36,532 nt of DNA from an uncultured Paracoccaceae bacterium (GCA_937995865.1 CALKJA010000155.1:1-36532), one strand, 5' to 3'. Shown: positions 1 to 7,971, numbered from the stretch's first letter. Numbers and translations are program-made. Notes: generated by a model from the sequence alone, not told the origin.

Positions 1-141
1 AGGAGCCTAAGGCATGAAGATAACATCGGAACACGCCGACTTAATTGCCAATGAAGTTGCGGCGGTAATACGTGCAGACTTTCACAGACACATTACTGGA
101 TTAATTAGGTCGTCAAAATTGCCCGACATGGGTATTCGCAG
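1..141. repeat. Left copy of the 141-bp terminal redundancy
   Basis: Bases 1-141 are identical to 36392-36532. The copy starts inside the last codons and stop of the 78-residue gene that begins at 36172, and covers the ribosome site and first part of the gene starting at 14. Because it cuts genes at arbitrary points, it looks like the overlap left when a circular or circularly permuted genome is assembled, not a biological terminal repeat. Confidence 0.95.
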
Positions 142-268
142 CGTGGATGCATTGGCGGACCGCGTGTCAAATTCAGTCATAAAAGAAGTGTTTCCGTTTA
201 TGGACGGTGCGCAACTTCCATCGTGGATGGCTGAAAAGAAACCTCATTTAAAGGAGGGTTCGAATTGA
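14..268 (+). CDS. Hypothetical protein, 84 aa
   Basis: I do not recognise the family. The product is a small, mostly helical, soluble protein with no membrane segment or cysteine motif. The ATG overlaps the stop of the gene that wraps around from 36172-36408 (shared ATGA), and AGGAG lies just upstream. Its stop overlaps the TTG of the next gene. It belongs to the rightward run of small genes that begins at the promoter near 35,990 and leads into the nuclease and structural genes. The first 128 bases recur at 36405-36532 because of the terminal redundancy. Confidence 0.7.
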   Translation: MKITSEHADLIANEVAAVIRADFHRHITGLIRSSKLPDMGIRSVDALADRVSNSVIKEVFPFMDGAQLPSWMAEKKPHLKEGSN

Positions 269-444
269 ACAATCAGATAATTGCCGACCTCAAGAAGTCA
301 CGCCCGCCCGCTCGCGCAGCTCGTGCTGCCGGTGGTGAGATCGAGCGCCTCAACGGCTGGCTGGATCATATCGCGGGCCTTGATGATCTGGAGCTTGTCA
401 TGCACTGCGTGAACCGCGCCATGAGGGGAGACCCCGCGCCATGA
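265..444 (+). CDS. Hypothetical protein, 59 aa, TTG start
   Basis: This is a short gene not recognised as a known family. The start is TTG at 265, which shares TTGA with the previous stop. A strong Shine-Dalgarno AAGGAGG at 251-257, seven bases upstream, supports this start. The stop (442-444) overlaps the ATG of the nuclease gene at 441. The product has a basic, Arg/Ala-rich N-terminal third followed by a helical, acidic C-terminal half (about residues 25-55). The perfect fit between two neighbours is the main evidence that it is translated. Confidence 0.65.
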   Translation: MNNQIIADLKKSRPPARAARAAGGEIERLNGWLDHIAGLDDLELVMHCVNRAMRGDPAP

Positions 445-854
445 CAGAGCGCATGACAGCAGCCGACCTAATCGCAGCACAGGGAAAGGGGCCTCGCGTG
501 GATCGTGAAGGCCCCATCCACAAATCAATCCTAGAGTATGTCCTGACCGTCCTGCCACGCAGGGCAGTGGTACATCACAGCCCCAACGAGCTGAACATGG
601 CGGGCGATGCCAAGTCGCGGGCGATTGCCATATCCAAAGCTAAGGCGCTGGGCATGGTTCCCGGCTGGCCCGATCTTGAGATTATGATTGACGGACAGGC
701 GTACTTTCTGGAGATCAAGGCCGAGAGTGGCACTGTGTCCAAGGACCAGATTGCCGTTATATCTCGACTAAGGGTCGCCGGGTGTCGTATCCAAGTTGTA
801 AATTCAATCGACGGAGCACGCAGAGCCTTGCAAGAGTGGGGCCTGATACCGTGA
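441..854 (+). CDS. VRR-NUC domain nuclease
   Basis: This is a predicted metal-dependent nuclease of the VRR-NUC branch of the PD-(D/E)XK superfamily. The visible core is Glu24 in an EGPIHKSI helix, the P-D pair at residues 77-78 (GWPDLEI), the E-x-K at 91-93 (LEIKAE), and a following Q-helix around 103. The 137-aa length is normal for the small stand-alone phage type. Phage VRR-NUC proteins are thought to process branched or replicative DNA; here it could serve replication, packaging or host DNA degradation. The start ATG overlaps the stop of the preceding gene (ATGA). It lies unusually between small genes and the portal block, not in the replication block. Confidence 0.88.
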   Translation: MTERMTAADLIAAQGKGPRVDREGPIHKSILEYVLTVLPRRAVVHHSPNELNMAGDAKSRAIAISKAKALGMVPGWPDLEIMIDGQAYFLEIKAESGTVSKDQIAVISRLRVAGCRIQVVNSIDGARRALQEWGLIP

Positions 855-870
855 AGGGAGACCAGAAATA

Positions 871-1362
871 ATGATTGACGCAGCGCTAGACTTGTCCATC
901 CCGACGTTAATGCGAGCGTGCCAAGGCAACGTAAAGAAACTACCATCATTCATGGTTCACGACGACAATGTGTGGCCCCGGTCGAACGTCGTAAGGACAG
1001 ACAGCCGGGGCCGTATTCATATGCGCCGTTCGGCATTCATGCGGACCGTGCATTCGGAGCTGCCGATCCGTCCCGGCTTGTGGCACCGGATCGACCTGCA
1101 AGAGTTCCACATCGACTTGAAGCCGCACCACTTGCAGGGATCAACTGACAACAGCGGGGGCAATCAGGTGAGCGCCGCCCGCAACGTGGCCCTTGTGGAC
1201 AGTGCAGGCCGAGCTATTGGGGATGATGATTATGGCAATACTCCACGTAGGGATCACCGGGCAGAGGACATTGCCGCAGATGTTCGCGCAGCTAAGGAAG
1301 CCGGAACAAGCGGAAGCGTTCGCAGCTCCACACTTTGCGGAGGCAGCACAGAGCCTAGCTAG
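871..1362 (+). CDS. Hypothetical protein, 163 aa, with a long overlap with the next gene
   Basis: I do not recognise it. AGGGAG lies about 11 bases before the ATG. The first ~90 residues look like a genuine soluble domain (basic, with several His and Trp). The last ~45 residues are low-complexity, Asp/Arg/Ala-rich and overlap the next gene (start 1232) by 131 bases in another frame. The tail may be a by-product of the overlap, or a frameshift error may have extended or shifted the true end. Position suggests a structural-module accessory protein, but no function can be named. Confidence 0.6.
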   Translation: MIDAALDLSIPTLMRACQGNVKKLPSFMVHDDNVWPRSNVVRTDSRGRIHMRRSAFMRTVHSELPIRPGLWHRIDLQEFHIDLKPHHLQGSTDNSGGNQVSAARNVALVDSAGRAIGDDDYGNTPRRDHRAEDIAADVRAAKEAGTSGSVRSSTLCGGSTEPS

Positions 1363-1687
1363 GTGGGCTTGGACCGTAGAGAACGACGCGGGGGAGTTCC
1401 TCGCCTCGGCTGCAATCATTCCAGACATTGGGCGGCGCGGCTGGCTGGTGGCCTTCCCCGGCGAGCGGATCAGAAGGCCATCCGACATCATGCCTCTTGT
1501 GCAGCTCTTGGACGATCTCAAGAACAGCGGCGCGGCCTATGACGAGCTGCGGTCGTGGGTCGCCTCGGACGACCGGCGCGCCATAAGGTTTGCCGAGTGG
1601 ACCGGAATGGCTTATGACTGCGGACCAGCGACAGGCTTTTCCCCGACGGGCCGGGATATGAGCCTCTACATATGGAGAAAGACATGA
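1232..1687 (+). CDS. T7 gp13-like / GNAT-fold virion-assembly protein
   Basis: The 151-aa product resembles the acetyltransferase-fold (GNAT-like) proteins that many podophages carry beside the portal, related to T7 internal virion protein gp13. Supporting features are the central W-x-V-x-N-D-x-G-E-F-L strand pattern, a later DDRRAIRFAEW helix typical of GNAT C-terminal halves, and a closing DMSLYIWRK strand. I chose ATG 1232 because GGGG at 1219-1222 is nine bases upstream; ATGs at 1223 and 1226 are in frame but lie on the ribosome site. Catalytic acetylation is not shown; in T7 the homologous protein is needed for virion assembly. Confidence 0.7.
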   Translation: MAILHVGITGQRTLPQMFAQLRKPEQAEAFAAPHFAEAAQSLARWAWTVENDAGEFLASAAIIPDIGRRGWLVAFPGERIRRPSDIMPLVQLLDDLKNSGAAYDELRSWVASDDRRAIRFAEWTGMAYDCGPATGFSPTGRDMSLYIWRKT

Positions 1688-1923
1688 GCGGAGTTTGGGA
1701 TGCCGTAACCGGCAAGTCAGCGCGCAAAGCTGCGCAGGTAAACGAGGATGCGCGAGAGGAGGCGTCCGCACAGGCCGCAACCGCACGTCGGCAGACACAG
1801 ACATCCAACGAGGACGCAGCGCGCGCCAAACAGAAAGCAGAGCGAGGGTCCTCGCGATCCCGTGGCCGCGATATGTTGGTGGGTTCAATGTCCGCCGGTC
1901 TCAAGAAAAGCGTGGGTGGATAA
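1684..1923 (+). CDS. Small Ala/Gln/Arg-rich coiled-coil protein upstream of portal
   Basis: The 79-aa product is almost entirely a charged, alanine-rich helix (about residues 10-60) ending in a short Gly/Ser-rich tail. GGAG at 1674-1677 is six bases from ATG 1684, so I prefer this to ATG 1672. It overlaps the end of the gp13-like gene (ATGA) and ends immediately before the portal start. Podophages often have a short coiled-coil virion-associated gene at this place. The function is unknown; a minor head or assembly role is inference from position. Confidence 0.65.
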   Translation: MSGVWDAVTGKSARKAAQVNEDAREEASAQAATARRQTQTSNEDAARAKQKAERGSSRSRGRDMLVGSMSAGLKKSVGG

Positions 1924-3546
1924 GTGGCACAGTGGACACTAGAGCGCGCCAAGCGCGCCATCAAAACGGCCAAGAAGGACAAGACCTCCTCGGATGAGAT
2001 TTACCGCGAGGCCATGGAGCTGACATTTCCGGACCGCGAGAACTTCACCAAGCGCAAGGAAGGGCAGAGTAACTCTACCTACAACTGGGACAGCACCTCG
2101 CAAGTCTCAGTGATCCGCGCAGCGAACCGCCTGTCCAGCGACTACACCCCGCGTGATTATCCTTGGTTTGAGATCGGCCTCGGCTCGGCCACCAAGCAAA
2201 TGAGCGAGGACCAGTTTAAGCAGGCGTTCAACAAGACCAAGGACACCGCCAAGGCGGAGCTGGAGGGCATCACCAAAATCTGTCAAGCAGTATTCAACGG
2301 CCCCGGCTTCCCGACCGCATCAAACGAAACCTATATTGATTGGCACTATGGGCAGGGTGGTATGCGCATCATGCCTAACGATGACGCAATGGGAGAGCCG
2401 GTCATATTCCAATCCATGCCGCTCTCACATTTCTATGCATACGAGGGGCCGAACGGACGCCATGACCGTTGGTTCTTTTGGCACACGCTGCGGGCTGACG
2501 TTATCCAAGCGGAATGGAAAGATGCCAAGCTGACCGACAAGCTCAAAGAGCTGGCCGCGAAGCCCACCCCGCCTAATGTGGAGTTGTGCTCCGTCGTGTA
2601 CCGGGACTATGACGCGGACGCCAAGGACAAGCCCTACCGCTACGAGGTGTTTTACTTCAAGGGTGAGGAAAAGGCGCGGATCGTTGAGCGTACCGCCAAG
2701 ACCTCGGCATTCGTGACACCTCGCCATTCCAAGCTGCCGGGCGAGAACCGGGGCCGGGGGCCGGTGCTGTTCGCACTGCCTGATATCCGGACAGCAAACA
2801 AGATTGTAGAACTAACCTTGCGCGCCGTCGCGGTTGCCGTTGCTGGCGTTTACACCGCGACCGAGAATGGCGTGGTGGGTCCGGTTGCGGTCAAGCCATA
2901 TTCCATTATCAAGGTGCGCAAGAATGGCGGTCCTGACGGGCCATCCCTGCAACGTCTGGACAACCCGCAACGGATTGACTTTGGGCAGCTCGTGCTGGAC
3001 ACGCTGCACGCCAATATCCGCAAGATCATCGGTGATCACAGCTTGCCGCCGGAGGGTGACCCGATCCGCTCCGCAACTGAGTTTGTGCAGCGCGCCCGAG
3101 AGCTTTTGGCAGATCAGGCTGGTGGCCTCGGTCGCCTGTCTGCGGAGTTTATCATCCCTTCTGTGCAGCGCGTCGTTGATATCTTGGAAACCAAGCAAAT
3201 CCTGCAAACGGATGGCCTGAAAATAGACCAGTTCTTGATTGAGGTCCGCATGACGTCGCCGCTTGCGCGCGGTGAAGCCATGGCCGAGGTCGAGAACCTT
3301 GTCCGGTTTATGGAAATGCTCAAGACGCTGGGCGGGGATCAACTCATGATGTACGAGGTTGATATGGAGAAAGCCGGGCCGCGCCTTGGGGACCTGATGA
3401 ACGTGCCGTTAGATGTGCGCAACACCAAGGACCAAAAGGCCGAGCTGAAAAAAGGCATGACAGCCATGGCCGCAACCGAGGCCGGGATGGACCCTGCCGC
3501 AGCACAACAAGAGCTAGCAGCTCAGGAGGAAAATCTTGCAGGATAA
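1924..3546 (+). CDS. Portal (head-tail connector) protein
   Basis: At 540 aa this is the dodecameric portal through which DNA is packaged and ejected. It fits the T7-type head-to-tail connecting protein family: length close to T7 gp8 (536 aa), an N-terminal helical region with a conserved-looking segment around residues 55-80 (ANRLSSDYTPRDYPWFEI), a long central wing/stem region, and a helical Ala/Glu/Gln-rich C-terminus (crown/barrel). The start is GTG at 1924, one base after the previous stop, with GGGTGGA upstream. The next gene overlaps its last ten bases. Gene order portal-scaffold-capsid confirms the call. Confidence 0.95.
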   Translation: MAQWTLERAKRAIKTAKKDKTSSDEIYREAMELTFPDRENFTKRKEGQSNSTYNWDSTSQVSVIRAANRLSSDYTPRDYPWFEIGLGSATKQMSEDQFKQAFNKTKDTAKAELEGITKICQAVFNGPGFPTASNETYIDWHYGQGGMRIMPNDDAMGEPVIFQSMPLSHFYAYEGPNGRHDRWFFWHTLRADVIQAEWKDAKLTDKLKELAAKPTPPNVELCSVVYRDYDADAKDKPYRYEVFYFKGEEKARIVERTAKTSAFVTPRHSKLPGENRGRGPVLFALPDIRTANKIVELTLRAVAVAVAGVYTATENGVVGPVAVKPYSIIKVRKNGGPDGPSLQRLDNPQRIDFGQLVLDTLHANIRKIIGDHSLPPEGDPIRSATEFVQRARELLADQAGGLGRLSAEFIIPSVQRVVDILETKQILQTDGLKIDQFLIEVRMTSPLARGEAMAEVENLVRFMEMLKTLGGDQLMMYEVDMEKAGPRLGDLMNVPLDVRNTKDQKAELKKGMTAMAATEAGMDPAAAQQELAAQEENLAG

Positions 3547-3850
3547 CACCGGGCTTGATGCCCTATTCCAGAACGCTGACGACCCAGCTTGGCAGCAACT
3601 CATGGCTGCGCAGGCGGATGAGGCACCCATGCAGCAATCGCTGGACCCTGCGGTCTATGCGGCTGTATTTCAGACCACAGCGGGTAAGATGGTCTTGGAG
3701 GACATGTATAACCGCTACGTGAATGTTTCGCGCGCTGTCCCCGGTCAGGGTGCCGAGGCTGCGTTCTACCGCGAGGGAATGGCACAAGTCGTTTTTGAGA
3801 TCGTGGGCAATATCAACCAAGCAAACCAAGGAGACGACAATGGCAACTAA
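3536..3850 (+). CDS. Bbp19-like phage protein
   Basis: The 104-aa product starts at TTG 3536 inside the portal gene, preceded by AGGAGG (3525-3530). Its middle and C-terminal region (about 40-95: VFQTTAGKMVLEDMYNR..., then REGMAQVVFEIVGNI) matches the pattern I know from the Bbp19 family of podophages such as Bordetella phage BPP-1: a short helical domain with a G-x-x-V-L-x-D-L core and a later R-E-G motif. Such proteins sit between portal and scaffold/capsid genes. The role is unproven, probably head assembly. Tight overlaps on both sides indicate translational coupling. Confidence 0.7.
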   Translation: MQDNTGLDALFQNADDPAWQQLMAAQADEAPMQQSLDPAVYAAVFQTTAGKMVLEDMYNRYVNVSRAVPGQGAEAAFYREGMAQVVFEIVGNINQANQGDDNGN

Positions 3851-4250
3851 GGCTGAATTGGCAGACCAGATAGCAGAGCTGACGGGCAACAAGCCAAACC
3901 CTGACGACCACACGCACGAGCAGCTTACCGAAATGCTGGTATCTGCATCAACAGCGCTAGACAAGGATACCGTCCCGGAGCCTGATGAGGGGCGCGAGAC
4001 GTCCTTCAGACGCCACAAGGTCAACCGTGGATCGCGCCGCCGGATCGAACGTGCCCTCAAGCGCTTTGACACGGATGTATCCGATTTCATCAAAGAAATG
4101 GATTTGCAGTGCTTCATAGCTGACGAGGACGGCAACCGCGTCGCGCCGTGGCCTATGGTCGATGGCCTCAAAGAAATGAAATCCCGCGTGCGCGAGGAGA
4201 TCAACGCAGTCCTGACGGTCGGCAACGAGCCACAAGACAAAGCCGGATAA
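3840..4250 (+). CDS. Hypothetical structural-module protein, 136 aa
   Basis: I do not recognise it. The start is ATG 3840 with AAGGAG at 3828-3833. Upstream in-frame ATGs are rejected because they lie deep in the preceding gene. Residues 1-35 (MATKAELADQIAELTGN...) resemble a short LEM/SAP-like helix-hairpin; the middle is acidic; residues 55-100 are basic then helical. Its place between the Bbp19-like protein and the scaffold makes a head-assembly or DNA-contact role possible. Confidence 0.65.
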   Translation: MATKAELADQIAELTGNKPNPDDHTHEQLTEMLVSASTALDKDTVPEPDEGRETSFRRHKVNRGSRRRIERALKRFDTDVSDFIKEMDLQCFIADEDGNRVAPWPMVDGLKEMKSRVREEINAVLTVGNEPQDKAG

Positions 4251-4292
4251 AAACAACCCCACTGAAACACCCCAACGGAAATGGAGACCATG

Positions 4293-5300
4293 ATGAAATG
4301 GATGCTATTAAACACAACCGCCCTATGCCGAAAGCCAGAAGATGAGGGCGCGTCCAGCTCGGGCGGCGAAGGTAGCGACAGCGGCGGCGATAATGCAGGC
4401 CAAGACGGCGGCGACAACAGCGGCGAAGGCGGAGAGAGCAACAGCTCGTCAATTCTCGATTTCGCAAGCAAAAGCGGCGGCGAGGGAGAGAGCAAAGACG
4501 GCGAGGCGGGCGAGTGGAAACTCCCCGACGGCATGGAATTGCCCGATCACCTCGTGGGCACGGACGCAAGCCAGACACTTGAGAAAGTCGCTAAGGCGTA
4601 TTCTGGGGCGCGGCGAGAGTTAAGCCAGCGAGGCAAGGCCGAGGGCGTTCTGGAGGGCGTGGTGCCGGACAAGCCAGACGGTTACGAGTTCGAGGACACG
4701 GGCACGGACGACAAGCCGGACGTGATCTTCGCCGAGCTGACAAGCGAAACCTCCAAACCCATCGTTGACGCCTTCAAGGCAGCGGCTCAAAAGAACGGCA
4801 TACCGGACAAGGCGTTTGCAGCGTTCATGCGTGACGGCATGGCGGGCGTTGCCGAGGCGGGCATCCCTCTCGGGCAGTCGAACGAGGAGGCCGCAAAGGT
4901 CAGTGGGGAGGCTGAGTTCGAGGCGCTGACCAAAGAGGTGGGCGTGAAGGAAGCGGGCACCATGATCAACACCATCGACACCTACAAGAATAAGTTGGTG
5001 GAGCGCGGCGTCCTACAGAGCGATGACGAACAGGCCGAGTTTGATCAGATGATGGGAACGGCCATGGCGTCCCGGATTTTCTATCGGATCATGACGGGCG
5101 AGTTTGGAGAGGCTCCGATCCCACCAGCCGACGGCGCGGACGGCTCTGTCTCGCCCGAGGAGGCGCAAGCCTCATACGCAGCCGCGAGCAAAATGCCGGA
5201 GGGTGCGGAAAAGAATGCCGCCATGGCCGCAGCTCAAGAAAAGATGACCAAAGCATTCGGCACAAATAACGCTGGCTCTGTCCGCTCATCCATACTATAA
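4293..5300 (+). CDS. Capsid scaffolding protein
   Basis: The ~335-aa product is highly acidic, directly before the capsid gene. It has a Ser/Gly/Asp/Glu-rich disordered N-terminus (about residues 15-65), alternating helical segments, and an Ala/Glu/Lys-rich C-terminal helix. This is the usual composition of T7 gp9-type scaffolds, which line the procapsid and leave on packaging. ATGs at 4281, 4290 and 4293 are all in frame; GGAG at 4283-4286 best fits 4293 (six-base spacing). A terminator follows at 5387-5423, so the scaffold ends one transcript and the capsid protein can be separately boosted. Confidence 0.85.
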   Translation: MKWMLLNTTALCRKPEDEGASSSGGEGSDSGGDNAGQDGGDNSGEGGESNSSSILDFASKSGGEGESKDGEAGEWKLPDGMELPDHLVGTDASQTLEKVAKAYSGARRELSQRGKAEGVLEGVVPDKPDGYEFEDTGTDDKPDVIFAELTSETSKPIVDAFKAAAQKNGIPDKAFAAFMRDGMAGVAEAGIPLGQSNEEAAKVSGEAEFEALTKEVGVKEAGTMINTIDTYKNKLVERGVLQSDDEQAEFDQMMGTAMASRIFYRIMTGEFGEAPIPPADGADGSVSPEEAQASYAAASKMPEGAEKNAAMAAAQEKMTKAFGTNNAGSVRSSIL

Positions 5301-5386
5301 CGAGGGCACCGTCTAGGGGGAGCGCTCTGGTACGCGAAAAAGTCTAGCCGCAGCCACTCACGCAACTCGTAACTACCCTGAACTTA

Positions 5387-5423
5387 CCGCACCGTGCATC
5401 CTCCCGCACGGTGCGGTTTTTTT
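5387..5423 (+). terminator. Rho-independent terminator after scaffold gene
   Basis: A perfect 11-bp stem (CCGCACCGTGC at 5387-5397 pairing with 5406-5416), an 8-base loop, then seven T. It lies in the 270-base gap between scaffold and capsid, the longest gene-free stretch of the window. Termination is probably partial, since all genes downstream are rightward. Confidence 0.93.
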
Positions 5424-5430
5424 ATGGGAG

Positions 5431-5459
5431 TTGCCAGAATTTAAATCCCGTGGCATATT
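5431..5459 (+). promoter_or_regulatory. Sigma70-type promoter for the major capsid gene
   Basis: TTGCCA at 5431-5436, a 17-base spacer, then CATATT at 5454-5459 (5/6 and 4/6 matches to the bacterial consensus). It starts eight bases after the terminator, giving a terminator-promoter pair and a capsid leader of about 105 bases. The rest of the leader (5460-5560) shows nothing else I can name, except the capsid ribosome site TAGGAG just before 5571. Confidence 0.55.
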
Positions 5460-5570
5460 CCCCGCCAAGACGCAGACCCAAGAGGAACGGCACCCGGCGC
5501 AAGCGACAGGCCCGTGACACCTCAAGGCCCTCGGTCCCCCTGAATGATTGAAACCTTGTAGGAGACTGAT

Positions 5571-6410
5571 ATGTCCACCTCTTTGAATGTCGCAGCAATT
5601 GCGAGCTTTGACGCTGATGTTAAGCACGCTTACCAAGATATGGCCAAGCTGCGCGAGACAACCCGGATCAAAACCGGCGTTGTTGGGTCAACCCACCGTT
5701 TCCCAAAACTGTCTGCCGGTCTGGCCACAAAGCGCGTCAAGCAAACTGACGTCGTGCCCATGAACCTGCAGCACAGCAACCAGACCGCCACCTTGGAGGA
5801 CTGGAACGCGCCGGAATATACCGATGTGTTTGATGATGCGAAAACCAACATTTCCGAGCGTCAAGAGATCGCCGGTTCCATCGCCAAGGCCATCGGTCGC
5901 CGCGAGGACCAGCTCATCATCGACGCGCTGGACGCAACAGCCACAACTCTGACCGTGGCCGCTGCAATTGGTGGTGCCGCTTCAAACCTCAACGTAGCCA
6001 AGTTGCGCCGGGCCTCCACCCTCTTGGGTGACAACGGCGTCGGTGAGGACGAGCAGATTTGCTATATCGGTTCATACAGTGGCCGTGAGGGCTTGCTGGG
6101 TGAGACCGAGGCGACAAGCTCGGATTACAACACCGTGCGCGCGCTGGTTAACGGTGATATCAACACATTCCTCGGTATGGACTTCAAATGGATTGCGTCA
6201 CGCGCCGAGGGCGGGCTTGACCTGACCAGCGGCGACCGCACATCGTTTGCCTACGCCAAGTCTGCAATCGGCCACGCCATCGGCATGGATCAGCGCATGG
6301 AGGTCAACTACATTCCGACAAAGACCTCATGGCTTGCAAACATGCTGTTCTCGGCGGGTTCGACTGAGATCGACGCGGGCGGCGTTGTTGAGATCACCAC
6401 TACCGAGTAA
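5571..6410 (+). CDS. Major capsid protein
   Basis: The 279-aa shell protein is placed right after scaffold. It has the style of the Phage_capsid_2-type HK97-fold proteins of podophages: N-terminal arm (MSTSLNVAAIASFDADVKHAYQ), an E-loop-like region around 60-85, a helix with IAKAIGRREDQLIIDAL at ~103-120 (spine helix), a central A-domain, and a C-terminal strand region ending VVEITTTE. It is shorter than T7 gp10 (345 aa) and similar to BPP-1-like capsid proteins. It has its own promoter and a strong AGGAG ribosome site, as expected for the most abundant product. Confidence 0.93.
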   Translation: MSTSLNVAAIASFDADVKHAYQDMAKLRETTRIKTGVVGSTHRFPKLSAGLATKRVKQTDVVPMNLQHSNQTATLEDWNAPEYTDVFDDAKTNISERQEIAGSIAKAIGRREDQLIIDALDATATTLTVAAAIGGAASNLNVAKLRRASTLLGDNGVGEDEQICYIGSYSGREGLLGETEATSSDYNTVRALVNGDINTFLGMDFKWIASRAEGGLDLTSGDRTSFAYAKSAIGHAIGMDQRMEVNYIPTKTSWLANMLFSAGSTEIDAGGVVEITTTE

Positions 6411-6470
6411 TTCAATGCAAAGGGCTGGTTACTCTGGCCCTTTCACCGCAACACAATTTTGGAGGGCGTC

Positions 6471-6722
6471 ATGGCCTTTAACATGCAAAAACTCGAAAAC
6501 CACGCCGGTTCTGGTGGCGGTTTGAAACTGTTCAGCTACCACGCAGGCGACGACAACCGCGCCGCTGTGAACGGTGCTGGTTACTTCAACGAAGCGGCAA
6601 GCCTCTTGTCTGTAGGTGATCGCATTGCGGTCCACGCGACAGATTTCGATTATGATTGTCACGTCTCGGCTATCTCGGCTGATGACGTTGTGACGGTCGC
6701 CGCTTTGGACGACTTCGCGTAA
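6471..6722 (+). CDS. Small capsid-adjacent protein (possible decoration/head fibre)
   Basis: The 83-aa product starts at ATG 6471 with GGAGG at 6460-6464. It begins MAFNMQKLENHAG and is Ala/Gly/Asp-rich with predicted beta strands in its second half. The position directly behind the capsid gene and before a terminator suggests it is made in capsid-like amounts, so a decoration or head-stabilising role is reasonable but unproven. A short dyad (AAAGGGC 6419-6425 / GCCCTTT 6437-6443) lies in the gap before it and may tune read-through or mRNA stability. Confidence 0.7.
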   Translation: MAFNMQKLENHAGSGGGLKLFSYHAGDDNRAAVNGAGYFNEAASLLSVGDRIAVHATDFDYDCHVSAISADDVVTVAALDDFA

Positions 6723-6747
6723 TCCGCTGGGGTGTGGATGTGAGAGG

Positions 6748-6781
6748 GGCCGGGGCTGGGAAACTGGCCTCGGTCTTTTTT
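6748..6781 (+). terminator. Rho-independent terminator after the capsid transcript
   Basis: Stem 6748-6756 pairs with 6767-6775 (nine pairs including two G-U), with a loop of about ten bases, followed by six T. It separates the abundant capsid transcript from the esterase and tail genes. It is weaker than the one at 5387. Confidence 0.75.
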
Positions 6782-6804
6782 GATTTTACAGATGGAATAG
6801 AACT

Positions 6805-7971
6805 ATGTCAGAGTTGAGTTTTTTGGGCGACAGCATGTTTGCAACAGGCTTGGACACCGCATCATTCCGGACGGGCAATAGGTGGCTATCCGGCCTGATC
6901 GCATCCTTTCTGGGGTATCAGTTTAGCGCATATTACAATAACAGCACCGGCGGTCATGAAATCCTAGAGTGCGCATCGGACGTGGGCAACATACCCGCAA
7001 CGGCGGACTGGGTGATCACCAACGCCGGGATAAACGATCTGGACACCGCAGATATGACGGCCTCAACGCTCATCGCGAACTATGGCGAGTTGCTGGACGC
7101 CTTGGGGCAGGCGGGAAAGAAAGTCATTGTTGTGGCTCCGCTGCCCTTGATGCAAGGAGGCGAGCTGCAGATCGAAGATGATCGCCGCAAGTTCGTGGAG
7201 TTTCTAAAGGGCTTGGATACCGAGGTGGGGGTCTATGGCGTGATCGACGCGCAGACCTACGACCGAGACGGGACCTCCGAGACCTACGACCCGTCAATCC
7301 ATGCGCTGGACGGAACGCACCCAAACACGGACATCTGCTTCTTTATGGCTAAGAAAATTGCCGACGAGGTCGCGCTCATTATGGAAGCGAACGGCGTCGC
7401 GCCGCAGTCCGTCGGGTCCAACCTGCTGGGCCGGTCCGGGTTTCTGGGGGCTTCGGGTACGTCCACCAATGCGCATATCTACGGCGGAATACCGAACGGC
7501 TACCGCTTCTTGGATGCACAAGCATTGTCCGAGGAAATACGCGTATCGACGGAAATCAAGGACGGCGGTGTGGTCCATTTTGATCTAGCCGGGGCAACCA
7601 CTGGTGGATCAGACTTTTTCCGCGAGACAACCCCAACCGTGGATTTGACGGCAGGGCAAACCGTGATCACGTCCTTTGATATGAAGACCTCCGGTTGTCG
7701 CGGGCTTGTGGGTTTCTATTCGCAGCTCACCATGGCCCTGTCTGGAGGGACGCAATACCTGTCTGGGGGCTACGCCTCGCCAGCCGATGCTGCGTTGGAC
7801 TATAGGAAGTTGCCGCCAAATATGGACTGGGTGACCGTGCACTCCCCACCCATAGAGGTCACCGAGAACCTTAGCGGCTGTGCTTGGCGGTTTGCATTCC
7901 AGTACCTTGACGATACCACGTTGGGGGGTCGCCTTTCTGTGCGGCGTCCTCGCGTGTTGATCCTGCAGTAA
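6805..7971 (+). CDS. SGNH/GDSL-family hydrolase (carbohydrate esterase-like)
   Basis: The 388-aa product has a complete SGNH catalytic signature: block I FLGDSM (Ser10 nucleophile), block III GIND (75-78), and block V D-G-T-H-P (Asp169, His172). The hydrolase occupies about residues 1-195. The remaining ~190 residues look beta-rich and may be a carbohydrate-binding or virion-anchoring domain. SGNH enzymes deacetylate or de-esterify sugars; phages use them on capsule, O-antigen or exopolysaccharide. It lies between head and tail genes, after a terminator, so it is plausibly a virion-bound receptor enzyme. No signal peptide is seen. Substrate unknown. Confidence 0.85.
   Translation: MSELSFLGDSMFATGLDTASFRTGNRWLSGLIASFLGYQFSAYYNNSTGGHEILECASDVGNIPATADWVITNAGINDLDTADMTASTLIANYGELLDALGQAGKKVIVVAPLPLMQGGELQIEDDRRKFVEFLKGLDTEVGVYGVIDAQTYDRDGTSETYDPSIHALDGTHPNTDICFFMAKKIADEVALIMEANGVAPQSVGSNLLGRSGFLGASGTSTNAHIYGGIPNGYRFLDAQALSEEIRVSTEIKDGGVVHFDLAGATTGGSDFFRETTPTVDLTAGQTVITSFDMKTSGCRGLVGFYSQLTMALSGGTQYLSGGYASPADAALDYRKLPPNMDWVTVHSPPIEVTENLSGCAWRFAFQYLDDTTLGGRLSVRRPRVLILQ

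Noticed and set aside
3563-4534. Long minus-strand ORF (323 aa) opposite portal-scaffold genes
   Set aside because: Ser/Pro/Leu-rich shadow of the acidic, repetitive scaffold sequence; no ribosome site and antisense to well-supported genes.
6419-6443. Terminator after the capsid gene
   Set aside because: AAAGGGC/GCCCTTT stem has no T-run after it; the real terminator is at 6748-6781. It may still influence mRNA.
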